Positions 52,199-60,949 of a stretch of 64,000 nt of DNA are shown one piece after another (positions within the stretch are counted from its first letter, which is position 1; each line of letters starts with the position of its first letter). This DNA is from Pedobacter miscanthi (GTDB lineage Bacteria; Bacteroidota; Bacteroidia; Sphingobacteriales; Sphingobacteriaceae), in NCBI RefSeq assembly GCF_003315595.1, contig NZ_QNQU01000005.1:1-64000 (forward strand). The letters are read 5' to 3'. The notes below the pieces were generated by a model. That model searched no databases. It saw only the letters and a program-made list of their open reading frames with translations, and had not been told where the DNA came from. The translations under genes and the position numbers were made by a program.

Positions 52199-53394
52199 AA
52201 ATTAACCTTAAACAGCCCAGATATGTGGTGCCTTTGCTCGCACTACCGTTTTTATGTCTTTTCTTTTATGTCTACCAAAGCTCGGCCGGACAAAAGGAAC
52301 CGGTTGAGATCCAGGGTGGGATAAACAGTAACGTTGCAGATATTTCAGACCAGGTCAGAAAACGCGCCCTTACCGATAAACTGGATGCCTACCGCGACCG
52401 TTACAAAGATTCTCAAGGGTCAACCGCGATAAATAATATTGAGGGGGATGAAAAAACCGCAGATGTAATTAAATCTGAAAATCAGAAAAATGAACTTGAT
52501 TCTATAGACCGGATACTTAAAAGGAGGGGAACAGTGGTGAAGGCTCCGGATACTGGACCACCTCCGAACGTTAAACCCGGTAAGAGGTTCAAACCTTCAC
52601 TTTCGGCAGAAGAGAGGGCAATGGCGGAGGCACTTTCAGCATTGGCCGAGAGGGGGAAACCTATGCGGCAGCCGGTTATGGATAGAATAGCTAAAGAGCC
52701 TGATCGGGATCCGATGGATATTTTCAAAAAGCAGATGTCCTATATGGACAGTATGGGGAAAGCAAATGATCCGGAATATCAGGCGGAACTTAGAAGGAAA
52801 GAAAAATTAAAACCGGCTCTGGCTGCTCCAGCTGTAGATGTTCAGCCAGTCATAAGACGGTCCTCTATAGGAGGAATTTTCAATACGGTTATGGCACAAA
52901 AGCAAAAATCTTTGATATCTGCAGTGATCGACGAAAGTGTAACAGGTTATGCCGGTTCAAGGATCAGGATCCGTATTCTGGAAGATCTTTTTGTTGGGGC
53001 CATGCCACTTAAAACAGGGAGCTATCTCTATGCCCAGATCACCGGGTTTTCGGAGCAGCGTGTGAAACTCAGTATTACTTCCATTGCAAGGGAAGATAAA
53101 ATTATTCCTGTCAGGCTTGAAATATATGATCTTGACGGTCTTGAGGGCTTATATGTTCCTTCATCAAACTTTAGGGAATTTTCGCGTAACCTTGGCACCG
53201 AATCAGTCCAGGGCTTTTCTACCCAAGGTAGCGCCAAGGATCAACAGGAATTCCTGATGAGTGCGGTTGATAAGATATTTACTTCAACATCTTCTGCAAT
53301 TTCCGGGCTGATCAGAAAAAATAAAGCAAAGGTGAAGTACAATAGCCGCGTTTATATTGTTGATCCCCAATCCTTCCAGAAACAATTAAAATAA
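52195..53394 (+). CDS. traM: TraM (VirB10-like) conjugation protein
   Basis: 399 residues. One membrane helix near the N-terminus (VVPLLALPFLCLFFYVYQSS), a long Lys/Glu/Pro-rich linker (residues ~40-210), and a C-terminal globular domain: LISAVIDESVTGYAGSRIRI, LKTGSYLYAQITGFSEQRVK, IPVRLEIYDLDGLEGLYVPS, and the final KAKVKYNSRVYIVDPQSF. The C-terminal fold corresponds to the TraM_C domain. It spans the periplasm and connects to the outer membrane with TraN. Follows the TraL-like gene by overlap, precedes traN by 5 nt. Confidence 0.93.
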   Translation: MKINLKQPRYVVPLLALPFLCLFFYVYQSSAGQKEPVEIQGGINSNVADISDQVRKRALTDKLDAYRDRYKDSQGSTAINNIEGDEKTADVIKSENQKNELDSIDRILKRRGTVVKAPDTGPPPNVKPGKRFKPSLSAEERAMAEALSALAERGKPMRQPVMDRIAKEPDRDPMDIFKKQMSYMDSMGKANDPEYQAELRRKEKLKPALAAPAVDVQPVIRRSSIGGIFNTVMAQKQKSLISAVIDESVTGYAGSRIRIRILEDLFVGAMPLKTGSYLYAQITGFSEQRVKLSITSIAREDKIIPVRLEIYDLDGLEGLYVPSSNFREFSRNLGTESVQGFSTQGSAKDQQEFLMSAVDKIFTSTSSAISGLIRKNKAKVKYNSRVYIVDPQSFQKQLK

Positions 53395-53399
53395 ATATT

Positions 53400-54224
53400 A
53401 TGAAAAAAATACTTCTATTGGCCATAAGCTTTTTGGCCATCTGGCATTCTTTTGCCCAGACTTTTCCTTCGGAAAGGCCGCTGTCGGTCGTATATCTTAA
53501 AAAAGATATGACGGTACATATCCTCTCACCGGAAAACATCCGTTATGTTGATATTTCAACGCACAAAGTTCATGGTGATATCCCTGTGGCAAACCTGTTG
53601 AGATTAAAAATGTCGGATTCCTGTGCATCTGCTTTTTCAGCGGTACTTACGATAGTAGGAGAAAAAAACATCTCTCAGTTCAGCTTGGTTTATGATATGG
53701 GGAGGTCAGACAGTCTTTTTAAGTCCAGTCTCGATGTTGGCGCTTCGGATATGCGGCCCATCTCTTTGCCCGATGTCGCGCTATCTGAATCAGAAGCGAA
53801 GGGTTATGCGCTAACTATGTTCAGAAAACCTTCTTCAGGTGGGTCGGTCAGGGCAAAAGGATATGGAATGAAAGCAGTAATGAACAACATTGCAAGTCTG
53901 GGGGATTATGTGTTTCTCGATATCAGTTACCTGAACAAAACTAACCTTAAAATAGACATAGATGAGATCAGGTTTAGCATCGATGATAAAAAGCTCATCC
54001 GGGCTTCGAATAGCCAATCAATTGAACTCATACCGGAATACATCTTCTCCCGGGTATCATCTTTTAGAAAGTATTATCGCAATGTTTTCGTTTTTAGAAA
54101 ATTCACCTTTCCGGGAAACAAGGTGCTTAATATAACACTATCCGAAAAGCAGGTCTCCGGACGGACAATTTCCTTTGCCATACGGTATGGTGACCTGCTC
54201 GATGCCGATACCCTTGAAGAATAA
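53400..54224 (+). CDS. traN: TraN (DUF4138) conjugation protein
   Basis: 274 residues with signal peptide (residues 1-19, ending SFAQ). The mature part carries the DUF4138/TraN pattern: SVVYLKKDMTVHILSPENIR, YVDISTHKVHGDIPVANLLR, then KLIRASNSQSIELIPEYIFS and FRKFTFPGNKVLNITLSEKQ near the end. It is the VirB9-like outer-membrane-associated partner of TraM. It starts 5 nt after traM and precedes the VirD4-like gene by 12 nt. Confidence 0.92.
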   Translation: MKKILLLAISFLAIWHSFAQTFPSERPLSVVYLKKDMTVHILSPENIRYVDISTHKVHGDIPVANLLRLKMSDSCASAFSAVLTIVGEKNISQFSLVYDMGRSDSLFKSSLDVGASDMRPISLPDVALSESEAKGYALTMFRKPSSGGSVRAKGYGMKAVMNNIASLGDYVFLDISYLNKTNLKIDIDEIRFSIDDKKLIRASNSQSIELIPEYIFSRVSSFRKYYRNVFVFRKFTFPGNKVLNITLSEKQVSGRTISFAIRYGDLLDADTLEE

Positions 54225-54236
54225 TCCAATGCGATT

Positions 54237-56195
54237 ATGGAAGAGTCAAAAGAGATTCAAAAGCTGCACGGCTTTCTCCAATGCCTGATCTATTTCTGTC
54301 TTTTTTTAGAGTTTGTTATATTCGTATACATCGATGCACCTTTTTGGGGACTTTTTTCGGCCGGACTTTGGAAAATAAAAATGCTTCCTATCTATGGTGA
54401 GCTCATTTATAGTAAGCTGGCTATACTGCTGTTGATCTGTCTGGTCAGTATCGGTACCTTATCCAAAAAGCAGCCGGATTTAGATGTGAAAAGTAAAATT
54501 ATTTATCCGCTCTGTCTCGGGCTGGTATCATATTTTGGAAGTATCTATTTCTTTGGAAAACCGTCTGCCCTGGTATTCGCTTACACTTCCTGGTACAATC
54601 TGGGATATATAATCTGTTCGCTATTCGGTGCGGTAATGATCAGCGTATCTATGGACAATGTTTCCAAGATCATCCGTTCGGGTTTAGGTAGAGATAAATG
54701 GAATGTGGAGGCTGAAAGTTTCATGCAGCCTACAGTCAAGGTAGAGACGCCGTACTCGATAAATATACCGATGCTTTTCTATCATGGGAAAAAGGTACGA
54801 AAGGGCTGGATCAATCTGGTAAACCCTTTTCGGGCAACTATGGTGATCGGTACGCCGGGGTCCGGGAAATCCTTTTCGATCATCAACCCTTTTATCAGAC
54901 AATTGATAGCCAAATCTTTTGCGGTATGCCTGTATGATTTTAAGTTTCCTGACCTTGGAAAAATCGCGTACTTCCACTTTTTGGCCGCAAAGAAAAATGG
55001 GCTACTGGAAGGATTTGATTTTCATGTGATCAATCTGAACCAGGTAGAAAAAAGCCGCCGGATAAATCCACTTCGGGCGGATTATATTACAACGCTGGCA
55101 GATGCATCCGAAACCGCAGAAGCGACAGTGGAAGCACTGAAAAAAGGAGATAAGGCCAGTGGGAGTGATGCTTTTTTTACGCAGTCTGCAATAAATTTTC
55201 TCGCCTCCATTATTTATTTTTTGAGCAGATATGAAAATGGGAAACATTCAAGCCTCCCACATGTGATGGCTTTTTTGAACAGATCTTATGCGGAGATATT
55301 CGCGGTACTGTTTACCGATCCCGAACTGGTTTCCCTGCTTTCTCCATTTAAATCTGCATTCGTAGCCAAAGCGTTTGATCAATTGGAAGGTCAGATCGGA
55401 ACACTAAAGATATTTATGAGCCGGATGGCTACCAAGGAAACTTTCTGGGTGTTCTCAGCCGATGACTTCAACCTGAAAATTTCCAGCAAGGAATCTCCCG
55501 GGATATTGGTACTGGCGAATGATCCAAATACACAGAATATAAATTCAGCATGTTATTCCGTGGTGCTGAACAGGCTTACCAGATTGATTAATTCAAAAGG
55601 AAATCTTCCTTCGGCAGTCCTTGTAGATGAAGTGCCCACTCTTTTTGTTCATAAGATAGAAAACCTGATTGCTACTGCACGGTCAAATATGGTCGCTGTG
55701 CTTATTGGGCTTCAGGAACTGCCCCAGTTTAAACAACAATACGGGAAAGATACTGCTTCTACGATTATTTCGGTGGTCGGAAACGTACTTTCCGGCTCTG
55801 CGCGTAATAAGGAAACCCTTGACTGGCTGGAAAGGATCCTTGGAAAATCCAGACAGCTGGGCGAAAGCCTGTCGATTGACCGAAGTAAGGTTTCAGTTTC
55901 CTTGAGTGAAAAACTGGAAGTTTTGATCCCGGCGGGCAAAATCGCATCACTCGGTGCGGGCGAAATGGTTGGGGTAATTGCAGCGGACGCTCAGAGTTCG
56001 TTCTCTGGTAAGTATGAGACCTCGGCAATCAATTGCAGGATAAACCTGGATATGGATGAAATCAAAAAAGAAGAAGATGGATTTATCGACCTGCCTATTT
56101 ACTATGATTTTGGAGATAATAAGGAGGAAATACTCCGTAGCAACTTTATGCGCATCACCCGGGAAATTGAGGTTATGGTTGCTAAGTTTGCTTGA
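54237..56195 (+). CDS. VirD4-type coupling protein (TraD/BmgC-like)
   Basis: 652 residues with membrane segments in the first ~140 residues, then a VirD4 ATPase: Walker A VIGTPGSGKSFS near residue 205, SAVLVDEVPTLFV (Walker B) near 459, GLQELPQFKQQYG and GNVLSGSARNKETLDWLERI towards the C-terminus. It links the relaxase-DNA complex to the secretion channel. In CTnDOT-type elements the coupling gene is near the relaxase; here it comes after traN, so the transfer genes have a different order. The M23 peptidase gene overlaps its end. Confidence 0.9.
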   Translation: MEESKEIQKLHGFLQCLIYFCLFLEFVIFVYIDAPFWGLFSAGLWKIKMLPIYGELIYSKLAILLLICLVSIGTLSKKQPDLDVKSKIIYPLCLGLVSYFGSIYFFGKPSALVFAYTSWYNLGYIICSLFGAVMISVSMDNVSKIIRSGLGRDKWNVEAESFMQPTVKVETPYSINIPMLFYHGKKVRKGWINLVNPFRATMVIGTPGSGKSFSIINPFIRQLIAKSFAVCLYDFKFPDLGKIAYFHFLAAKKNGLLEGFDFHVINLNQVEKSRRINPLRADYITTLADASETAEATVEALKKGDKASGSDAFFTQSAINFLASIIYFLSRYENGKHSSLPHVMAFLNRSYAEIFAVLFTDPELVSLLSPFKSAFVAKAFDQLEGQIGTLKIFMSRMATKETFWVFSADDFNLKISSKESPGILVLANDPNTQNINSACYSVVLNRLTRLINSKGNLPSAVLVDEVPTLFVHKIENLIATARSNMVAVLIGLQELPQFKQQYGKDTASTIISVVGNVLSGSARNKETLDWLERILGKSRQLGESLSIDRSKVSVSLSEKLEVLIPAGKIASLGAGEMVGVIAADAQSSFSGKYETSAINCRINLDMDEIKKEEDGFIDLPIYYDFGDNKEEILRSNFMRITREIEVMVAKFA

Positions 56196-56676
56196 GGTAG
56201 TGCTGCTGTTTTCTGCTGTTGCACATGCGCAATCTTTTGATAAACTGAGGCTGTCTCTTCCACTGCGTGAATTTAAGATTAATTCTGGATTTGGTAACAG
56301 GACCCATCCGGTAAGTGGAAAAAAGAACAGTTTTCACAGTGGTGTTGATCTGCATGCCAGATCTGATAGTGTATTTTCCATTTTGCCGGGTAAAGTTGTC
56401 AGGGTTTCTTTTAATCCCCTTATCGGAAACTATATCTTAATTATCCACGGTGGATTTACCAGTGTTTACGGGCACCTTTCAAAATTTATGGTAGTAGAGG
56501 GGGATTTTGTTGGCTCAGGCTCCGCAATTGGAATATCCGGGAATACGGGCAGGTCAACAGGGGAGCACCTTCACTTTGGGTTAAAGCACAATGGAAAGTT
56601 CATCGATCCGCTCCGGTTTCTTTATCTCTTTGCCAACCTGGAAGAACGCGCACTCCTTACTGTGTTGTCAGATTAA
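56179..56676 (+). CDS. M23-family peptidoglycan endopeptidase
   Basis: About 165 residues with a signal peptide ending AHAQ and then an M23 domain: GFGNRTHPVSG, HSGVDLHARSDS (first metal-binding His and Asp), GHLSKFMVVEGDFV, and GEHLHFGL (HxH). These make the zinc site of lysostaphin-like endopeptidases. The N-terminus is uncertain: a frame open from 56056 overlaps the coupling gene, and the most likely start is a TTG at 56179, giving a normal signal peptide and a 17-nt overlap. It probably opens the cell wall for the secretion channel, replacing a lytic transglycosylase. Confidence 0.85.
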   Translation: MLSLLEVVLLFSAVAHAQSFDKLRLSLPLREFKINSGFGNRTHPVSGKKNSFHSGVDLHARSDSVFSILPGKVVRVSFNPLIGNYILIIHGGFTSVYGHLSKFMVVEGDFVGSGSAIGISGNTGRSTGEHLHFGLKHNGKFIDPLRFLYLFANLEERALLTVLSD

Positions 56677-56750
56677 GTGTGATTTACAAGAATGGTTTGG
56701 ATCCAACTATCAAAAAACGAACATGAATTAACATTTAACGGAAGTTTATT

Positions 56751-57560
56751 ATGAATACACAAATTTTAAATGAAAAGGATCTGCCCCTAGAGCAGCTCAA
56801 GGAGATCGGACTCGTCAAACATGAAGAGCTCTTGATCCAGAGGAAAGATATTCACGCACTCTTATCCGGAGGAAGAACCAGTCTCATCAAGCTGCATAAT
56901 ATCTCACGTAGCGGTATCGAAATCAAGGAAATGGAAGTCAAACTCTCTCTGGTTAGAGGAGTATCGGGTAAACCAGACCTTCTGGTACATCCTGTGTACA
57001 AACAGTCTTTAAATCCATCTTATATTAACCAAACGGAGGCTGATCAGCTCATTTTGGGAGAAAAAGCCAATATCCTGAAAGAAGTTGAACGAGATGGTGA
57101 GAAAAAATCATTACTTATAGAGTACGATTCGGATACTAAGGAATTTGTCGTTACCGATATGATCAAGGTCAAAGCGCCCGAAAAGGTGAACGGTATTCAA
57201 TTGAGTCCATATCAGAAAGAACGCTATAGTGCAGGGAGGCAGATCGAACTCGAAGATGGTACTTTGATACAGGCAAGTAGCACAAGTGCGGAGGGCATTC
57301 GCTCTAATAGGCTTGCACTTGTTGTTTCTGTATTAATGGACGGCGGGATCTCTTACCTGTTGTTAACTGGCCTTAAAGCATTGATCGGAGAAAAAGGTAT
57401 GCTTGCCCAGACTAATGAAAAAAACAACGGATACAAGCAGGCATTCAAGGAATATGAGAAGCAACAGATGTCAAGGCTCGGGGATATGTTGACTGCTGAA
57501 AAGATAAGTGCAGGCGCGAGTCATAGCAGAGGCTATACACGTTCCGGAACATCAAGATAG
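56751..57560 (+). CDS. DUF4099/DUF3945-type protein of the conjugative element
   Basis: 269 residues, cytosolic. LPLEQLKEIGLVKHEELLIQ then RKDIHALLSGGRTSLIKLHN is the DUF4099/3945 start, which recurs on Bacteroidetes ICEs next to topoisomerase-type or Toprim proteins. The second half has GVSGKPDLLVHPVYKQSLNP and a repeat-like VNGIQLSPYQKERYSAGRQI. The C-terminus is basic, ending SRGYTRSGTSR. Function unknown. The next gene starts 0 nt after its stop. Confidence 0.7.
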   Translation: MNTQILNEKDLPLEQLKEIGLVKHEELLIQRKDIHALLSGGRTSLIKLHNISRSGIEIKEMEVKLSLVRGVSGKPDLLVHPVYKQSLNPSYINQTEADQLILGEKANILKEVERDGEKKSLLIEYDSDTKEFVVTDMIKVKAPEKVNGIQLSPYQKERYSAGRQIELEDGTLIQASSTSAEGIRSNRLALVVSVLMDGGISYLLLTGLKALIGEKGMLAQTNEKNNGYKQAFKEYEKQQMSRLGDMLTAEKISAGASHSRGYTRSGTSR

Positions 57561-58163
57561 ATGTTTCCTGCTGTTTCTGTCGCCAAGGGAATATGCGAAA
57601 GATATAGGTTTTCTTTTAGGACCGACATTTCAGGCAGTTTGATATTTGATTATAATAGTGGCGAGTCTGAGCATTTCGGGGAGAACGTGCATTTGGTACC
57701 CTTAAACGGCGGTTTCTGGAGCAGTAGATTAGTGGATCTTAATATTATATCTCATATTTATATCTGCTCTAGCGCGATGGAAGCCATTGCATTTATACAT
57801 TTCAATTCATCCAGGTTTAGTAAGCCGGATGGGTTACTTTTTATAGCGATCAGTTCATGTTATAACTATCCGGAAAGTATAGTCCGGCGCCTGGGGAAGG
57901 TCAGGGTAAATCTGGTTCTCGGCAACGACTTGATTGATAACCTTAGGGCTATAAAATTCTGTATGGACTATAAAGGTATTCAAGTGCAGTTTCTTACTGA
58001 AAATGAACAGGTAGTATTTAAAGTTGCCGAACGTTGTTTTTCTCTTTCCCAGCCCGGACTTTCCTTGAGGCGGTTTTTCTTATTGGCGAAGATTAGACCT
58101 TTTTTCAGGCAGTATATCCCGAAATCTAAAATTTCTTTTTTGCACGAATTTTTAAATCAATAA
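57561..58163 (+). CDS. Toprim-like protein lacking clear catalytic acids
   Basis: 200 residues. The segment ISHIYICSSAMEAIAFIHF and the later LRAIKFCMDYKGIQVQF resemble the core of Toprim proteins, where the order is beta strand, VxExxxDAL/xS, then a GN/GxG loop and a second acid pair. Here the catalytic Glu position is Ser and the DxD is reduced, so enzymatic activity is doubtful. It follows the DUF4099/3945 gene with no gap, the pairing seen in ICE operons with intact Toprim genes. Function may be structural or regulatory. No signal peptide. Confidence 0.5.
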   Translation: MFPAVSVAKGICERYRFSFRTDISGSLIFDYNSGESEHFGENVHLVPLNGGFWSSRLVDLNIISHIYICSSAMEAIAFIHFNSSRFSKPDGLLFIAISSCYNYPESIVRRLGKVRVNLVLGNDLIDNLRAIKFCMDYKGIQVQFLTENEQVVFKVAERCFSLSQPGLSLRRFFLLAKIRPFFRQYIPKSKISFLHEFLNQ

Positions 58164-58222
58164 AACTGAACCGTATCAGTAGTTATGGTTCATATTCTAT
58201 CCATTAAATTAATCCATTTATT

Positions 58223-59017
58223 ATGAATGAAAACAATTTGGAGTATCTTCAGAATAATCTGAAGTACTTAGGATTTGGCGAGTCGCTTTATCCACAATTA
58301 AAAGAAGCTATCGAAAAAGGGCTTCCGGATATCAGGCTTCAGTTTGAAGTCAATATGCCAGCTCCCAATGCCAAGGATAAACCTGAGCTTGCTGATGCCA
58401 TGCGTTATGAGTTGGACTTTTCGAAGAGTAAAGAGACGGACATGTATTTTTTTAATAAATACAGTGCATCCCTTCAAAAGCCAGGGCAGTCCAGTACCAT
58501 TGATCAGAGCTTTTATATTAATAAGGGTAAAGGGGTGACGGCAAAGGAAAGTTACAATCTGCTTTCAGGGCGTTCGGTAAATAAAGACGTCGTACTTAAA
58601 AGCGGTGAAAAAGCCAACATGTGGCTAAAGCTTGATTTGTCAGAGCATGACCCTGAAAAGGGGTATACGGTCAAAAATTATGGTGAAAACTATGGGTTCA
58701 GCCTGGCTTCGACGATTGATAAGTTTATTCTTCCAGAGATCGAAAAGCCCGGTTTTAGAGAACAAATGATTAAAAGCCTTGAAAGGGGCAATCTTCATGA
58801 GGTGAATTTTTCAAAGGATGGCAAAGAAATGAAGGGTTTTGTTAGTGTCAATCCGCAGTTTAAAACCCTTGATTTTTATGATCATAACCTCGCTTCGGTT
58901 TACAGCAAAGCGGTCGACCTGAAAGAGGTCGCTGCTAAGGCTTTGGCACCGGTGGAAAATAAGGAAGCTGTAGTTGAAGAGGCTACAGTTGAAAAAAAAA
59001 CGGGAAGGGGTAGGTAA
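58223..59017 (+). CDS. Conserved ICE protein, first paralogue
   Basis: 264 residues, cytosolic. Reads NLEYLQNNLKYLGFGESLYP, then QSFYINKGKGVTAKESYNLL, SGRSVNKDVVLKSGEKANMW, then EIEKPGFREQMIKSLERGNL and FVSVNPQFKTLDFYDHNLAS, ending with GRGR. These features define a widespread Bacteroidetes ICE protein family of unknown role, where NLLxGRxVNKDL and NPQFKTIxxYD are the recurring motifs. A close paralogue follows. A GGGGAC TTCG GTCCCC hairpin (59045-59060) ends this gene. Confidence 0.7.
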   Translation: MNENNLEYLQNNLKYLGFGESLYPQLKEAIEKGLPDIRLQFEVNMPAPNAKDKPELADAMRYELDFSKSKETDMYFFNKYSASLQKPGQSSTIDQSFYINKGKGVTAKESYNLLSGRSVNKDVVLKSGEKANMWLKLDLSEHDPEKGYTVKNYGENYGFSLASTIDKFILPEIEKPGFREQMIKSLERGNLHEVNFSKDGKEMKGFVSVNPQFKTLDFYDHNLASVYSKAVDLKEVAAKALAPVENKEAVVEEATVEKKTGRGR

Positions 59018-59154
59018 TCGGATGTAGTATTAGCTACTGAAACTGGGGACTTCGGTCCCCGGTTTAATTATTCAAAACCAGGTAAGAAATATCTGGTGGG
59101 GGAAAACTACATCAATTGATTTCATCGGATAAATGACATTTTGAATTGTCGTAT

Positions 59155-59952
59155 ATGAATGAAGAAAATTTAAGGCATTTGCAGGCTAATCTGGAATACC
59201 TGGGTTTCGGAAAAAAATTAAATACATCATTAAGGTATTGTATCGAATTTGGACTTCCACGGTTTCGGATGACACTGAACTTGAAAATGCCTGTTCCTAA
59301 TCCCAAGAACTGGCCAGACCATGAAGATTTTATAGAATACCAGCTTGAAATATCAAAAGACAGTGATAATGATAAATATTCATTTATTTGGTATGACTTA
59401 TATCTAAGTAAGGCTATTAAGCCTTACGAAATGATAAATCAACGCTTTTTTATCAATAATGGTAAGGGGATAACGGCAACAGAAAGCTATAATATGCTTT
59501 CCGGGCGTGCGGTAAATAAAGATGTCATGCTCAAAAACGGGAGAACAGCCAATTTATGGCTGAAACTCAGCTTTACTGAGTATCTTGCTGTAAATGGTTA
59601 TGCTATAAGAAGTTACGGCGGAAATTATAAGTTTAATTTAGCTGCTGCAGTTGACAGGTTTATTTTTCCTGAAATGGAAGAGGAAGGTTTAAAAAATCGG
59701 TTGATGAAAAGCCTGAAGAGAGGAGATCTTCAGAGAATGTGTTTTTTTACTAGTGGCAGGGAAGTACAGGGGTTTATTACTGTAGACCCCCAGTTCGAAA
59801 CGATTGAATTTTATGATCACGATCTTGAGCCGGTTCCCAGTCACTTAATTGATAGAAAAACTGTTTATGGAAAAACTATGGGATCGACTCGTAATAAGGA
59901 TGCTTTGCTCAACGAGGCTATGGATGAAGATAAAAAGGGCAGAGGCAGGTAG
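59155..59952 (+). CDS. Conserved ICE protein, second paralogue
   Basis: 265 residues, paralogous with the gene at 58223: NLRHLQANLEYLGFGKKLNT, FFINNGKGITATESYNMLSG with RAVNKDVMLKNGRTANLWLK, and VDPQFETIEFYDHDL, ending KKGRGR. Differences include many charge changes and loss of the Lys/Glu tail. It starts at the ATG 59155 (an upstream TTG at 59146 is in the same frame). A tandem duplication is clear. Function unknown. A strong hairpin follows at 59988. Confidence 0.7.
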   Translation: MNEENLRHLQANLEYLGFGKKLNTSLRYCIEFGLPRFRMTLNLKMPVPNPKNWPDHEDFIEYQLEISKDSDNDKYSFIWYDLYLSKAIKPYEMINQRFFINNGKGITATESYNMLSGRAVNKDVMLKNGRTANLWLKLSFTEYLAVNGYAIRSYGGNYKFNLAAAVDRFIFPEMEEEGLKNRLMKSLKRGDLQRMCFFTSGREVQGFITVDPQFETIEFYDHDLEPVPSHLIDRKTVYGKTMGSTRNKDALLNEAMDEDKKGRGR

Positions 59953-59987
59953 AACTTTTGTTATTTATGGTTAATAGTATATTTTGA

Positions 59988-60011
59988 GCACGGAGGCTTT
60001 TGCCTCCGTGC
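59988..60011 (+). terminator. Strong hairpin after the paralogue pair
   Basis: GCACGGAGGC (59988-59997) with GCCTCCGTGC (60002-60011), a perfect 10-bp stem with a TTTT loop. The following bases are not a T-run, so it may need help to stop transcription, or protect the mRNA end. Confidence 0.65.
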
Positions 60012-60083
60012 TTGCGCATGCCTAAAATTTTTAAGGTTTATTTTGGTAATGAGATGTTTTCAAGCATTTTATGGATTTATAAA

Positions 60084-60114
60084 TTTGCTGAATTCATGTT
60101 AATGGATATATTTG
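60084..60114 (+). promoter_or_regulatory. Bacteroidetes-type promoter for the histone-like gene
   Basis: TTTG (60084-60087) and TATATTTG (60107-60114), separated by 19 nt, match the Bacteroidetes vegetative promoter TTTG-N19-TAnnTTTG exactly. The start point should be near 60120, 15 nt before the ATG at 60135. Confidence 0.85.
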
Positions 60115-60134
60115 CCCCTTAAATTATAATCAGG

Positions 60135-60311
60135 ATGGAAAAATTCGGTAAAATCAAAGAATTGATCGCTTCTGTTGAAGCTGATGTAGAAAAGTTTTAT
60201 AATGCTGGCAATGGCGCAGCGGGTACACGTGTACGCAAAGGTATGCAGGATCTAAAAAACCTTGCTCAGGAGATCAGGGCTGAGGTGACAGAAAAGAAAA
60301 ATACAAAGTAA
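60135..60311 (+). CDS. Histone H1-like (Hc1-type) small protein
   Basis: 58 residues, too short for some gene finders. It reads MEKFGKIKELIASVEADVEK, then FYNAGNGAAGTRVRKGMQDL and KNLAQEIRAEVTEKK. This is the histone H1-like family in Bacteroidetes, where KxAAGTRxRKxMQxLKxLAQxIR is highly conserved. It binds DNA without sequence preference and condenses it. It has a perfect promoter (60084-60114) and a long hairpin terminator (60336-60373), so it is a single-gene unit. Its presence on the element may help to control silencing or packaging, which is inference. Confidence 0.88.
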   Translation: MEKFGKIKELIASVEADVEKFYNAGNGAAGTRVRKGMQDLKNLAQEIRAEVTEKKNTK

Positions 60312-60335
60312 AAGAAAATCTGTTTTGGGAAATAT

Positions 60336-60373
60336 CAGCAAGGCCGCTGTCCGATTGGGCAGCGGCCTTGCTG
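60336..60373 (+). terminator. Long hairpin after the histone-like gene
   Basis: CAGCAAGGCCGCTG (60336-60349) pairs perfectly with CAGCGGCCTTGCTG (60360-60373), a 14-bp stem with a 10-nt loop. T residues after it are few. It ends the histone-like transcription unit and lies before the convergent gene at 60431. Confidence 0.8.
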
Positions 60374-60430
60374 GTTTATCGCGTGTAAACTTTTTCGGTT
60401 GTAAGCTTTTAAGTTGGTATAATTTATAGT

Positions 60431-60832
60431 TCAGATCTCAACCATTCTATCGTTTTTCACAATAAGGATTTTTCCGTTTTCCAGTTCCAGCCAGCCATAA
60501 TCAAAACAGAACCTGTAGATACCTTTTGATGTGGTTAGGATGCGGGTATGGAATTCGAAATTGAATCCGCTATCCCTCAGCAGAAAACTGGTGATCACCG
60601 TATTATCTCCCTTATCATCAAACAGGTGTTTGAGGATTTTATGGTTATGTTTAATAATCTCTGATATTTTGAGATAAAAAGCCGGGGCATTCCATTTTTC
60701 GGTTTTTAGCTGGTCTCGCCTGGCGTGGTTACGGCATTGGTCGCTGCAGAAGACCTTGTCACTTCTCCCTTCGAATGTATTTTCACAGTAGCGGTAAGCA
60801 CAGGTCCGCCCGGTTTCTTTAGCCTGCTTCAT
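60431..60832 (-). CDS. Small zinc-ribbon-type protein, unknown
   Basis: 133 residues. The N-terminus holds four cysteines in the pattern TCAYRYCENTFEGRSDKVFC with SDQCRNHARR (C-x4-C-x12-C-x3-C), which can form one zinc site, like a small HNH-less or FYVE-unrelated finger. The rest is mixed alpha/beta: AFYLKISEIIKHNHKILKHL, FEFHTRILTTSKGIYRFCFD, and YGWLELENGKILIVKNDRM. Conserved in Bacteroidetes conjugative elements, as far as the zinc finger pattern shows; function unknown, perhaps nucleic-acid binding. The only minus-strand gene inside the transfer region apart from the partial gene at the window end. Confidence 0.55.
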   Translation of the reverse strand: MKQAKETGRTCAYRYCENTFEGRSDKVFCSDQCRNHARRDQLKTEKWNAPAFYLKISEIIKHNHKILKHLFDDKGDNTVITSFLLRDSGFNFEFHTRILTTSKGIYRFCFDYGWLELENGKILIVKNDRMVEI

Positions 60833-60949
60833 TCTTAATTGTCTTCTTCTGTCTATCCGTTTTTTATCCGATTGGATCGGCTAATACAAGATACAACCGA
60901 ATCGGCGGAATCCAATAGATAATTTTGTTCATTCCTAAATTCGATAGAT

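Noticed and set aside
56056-56178. N-terminal extension of the M23 peptidase
   Set aside because: It overlaps the coupling-protein gene by 140 nt and would bury the signal peptide; a TTG start at 56179 is more likely.
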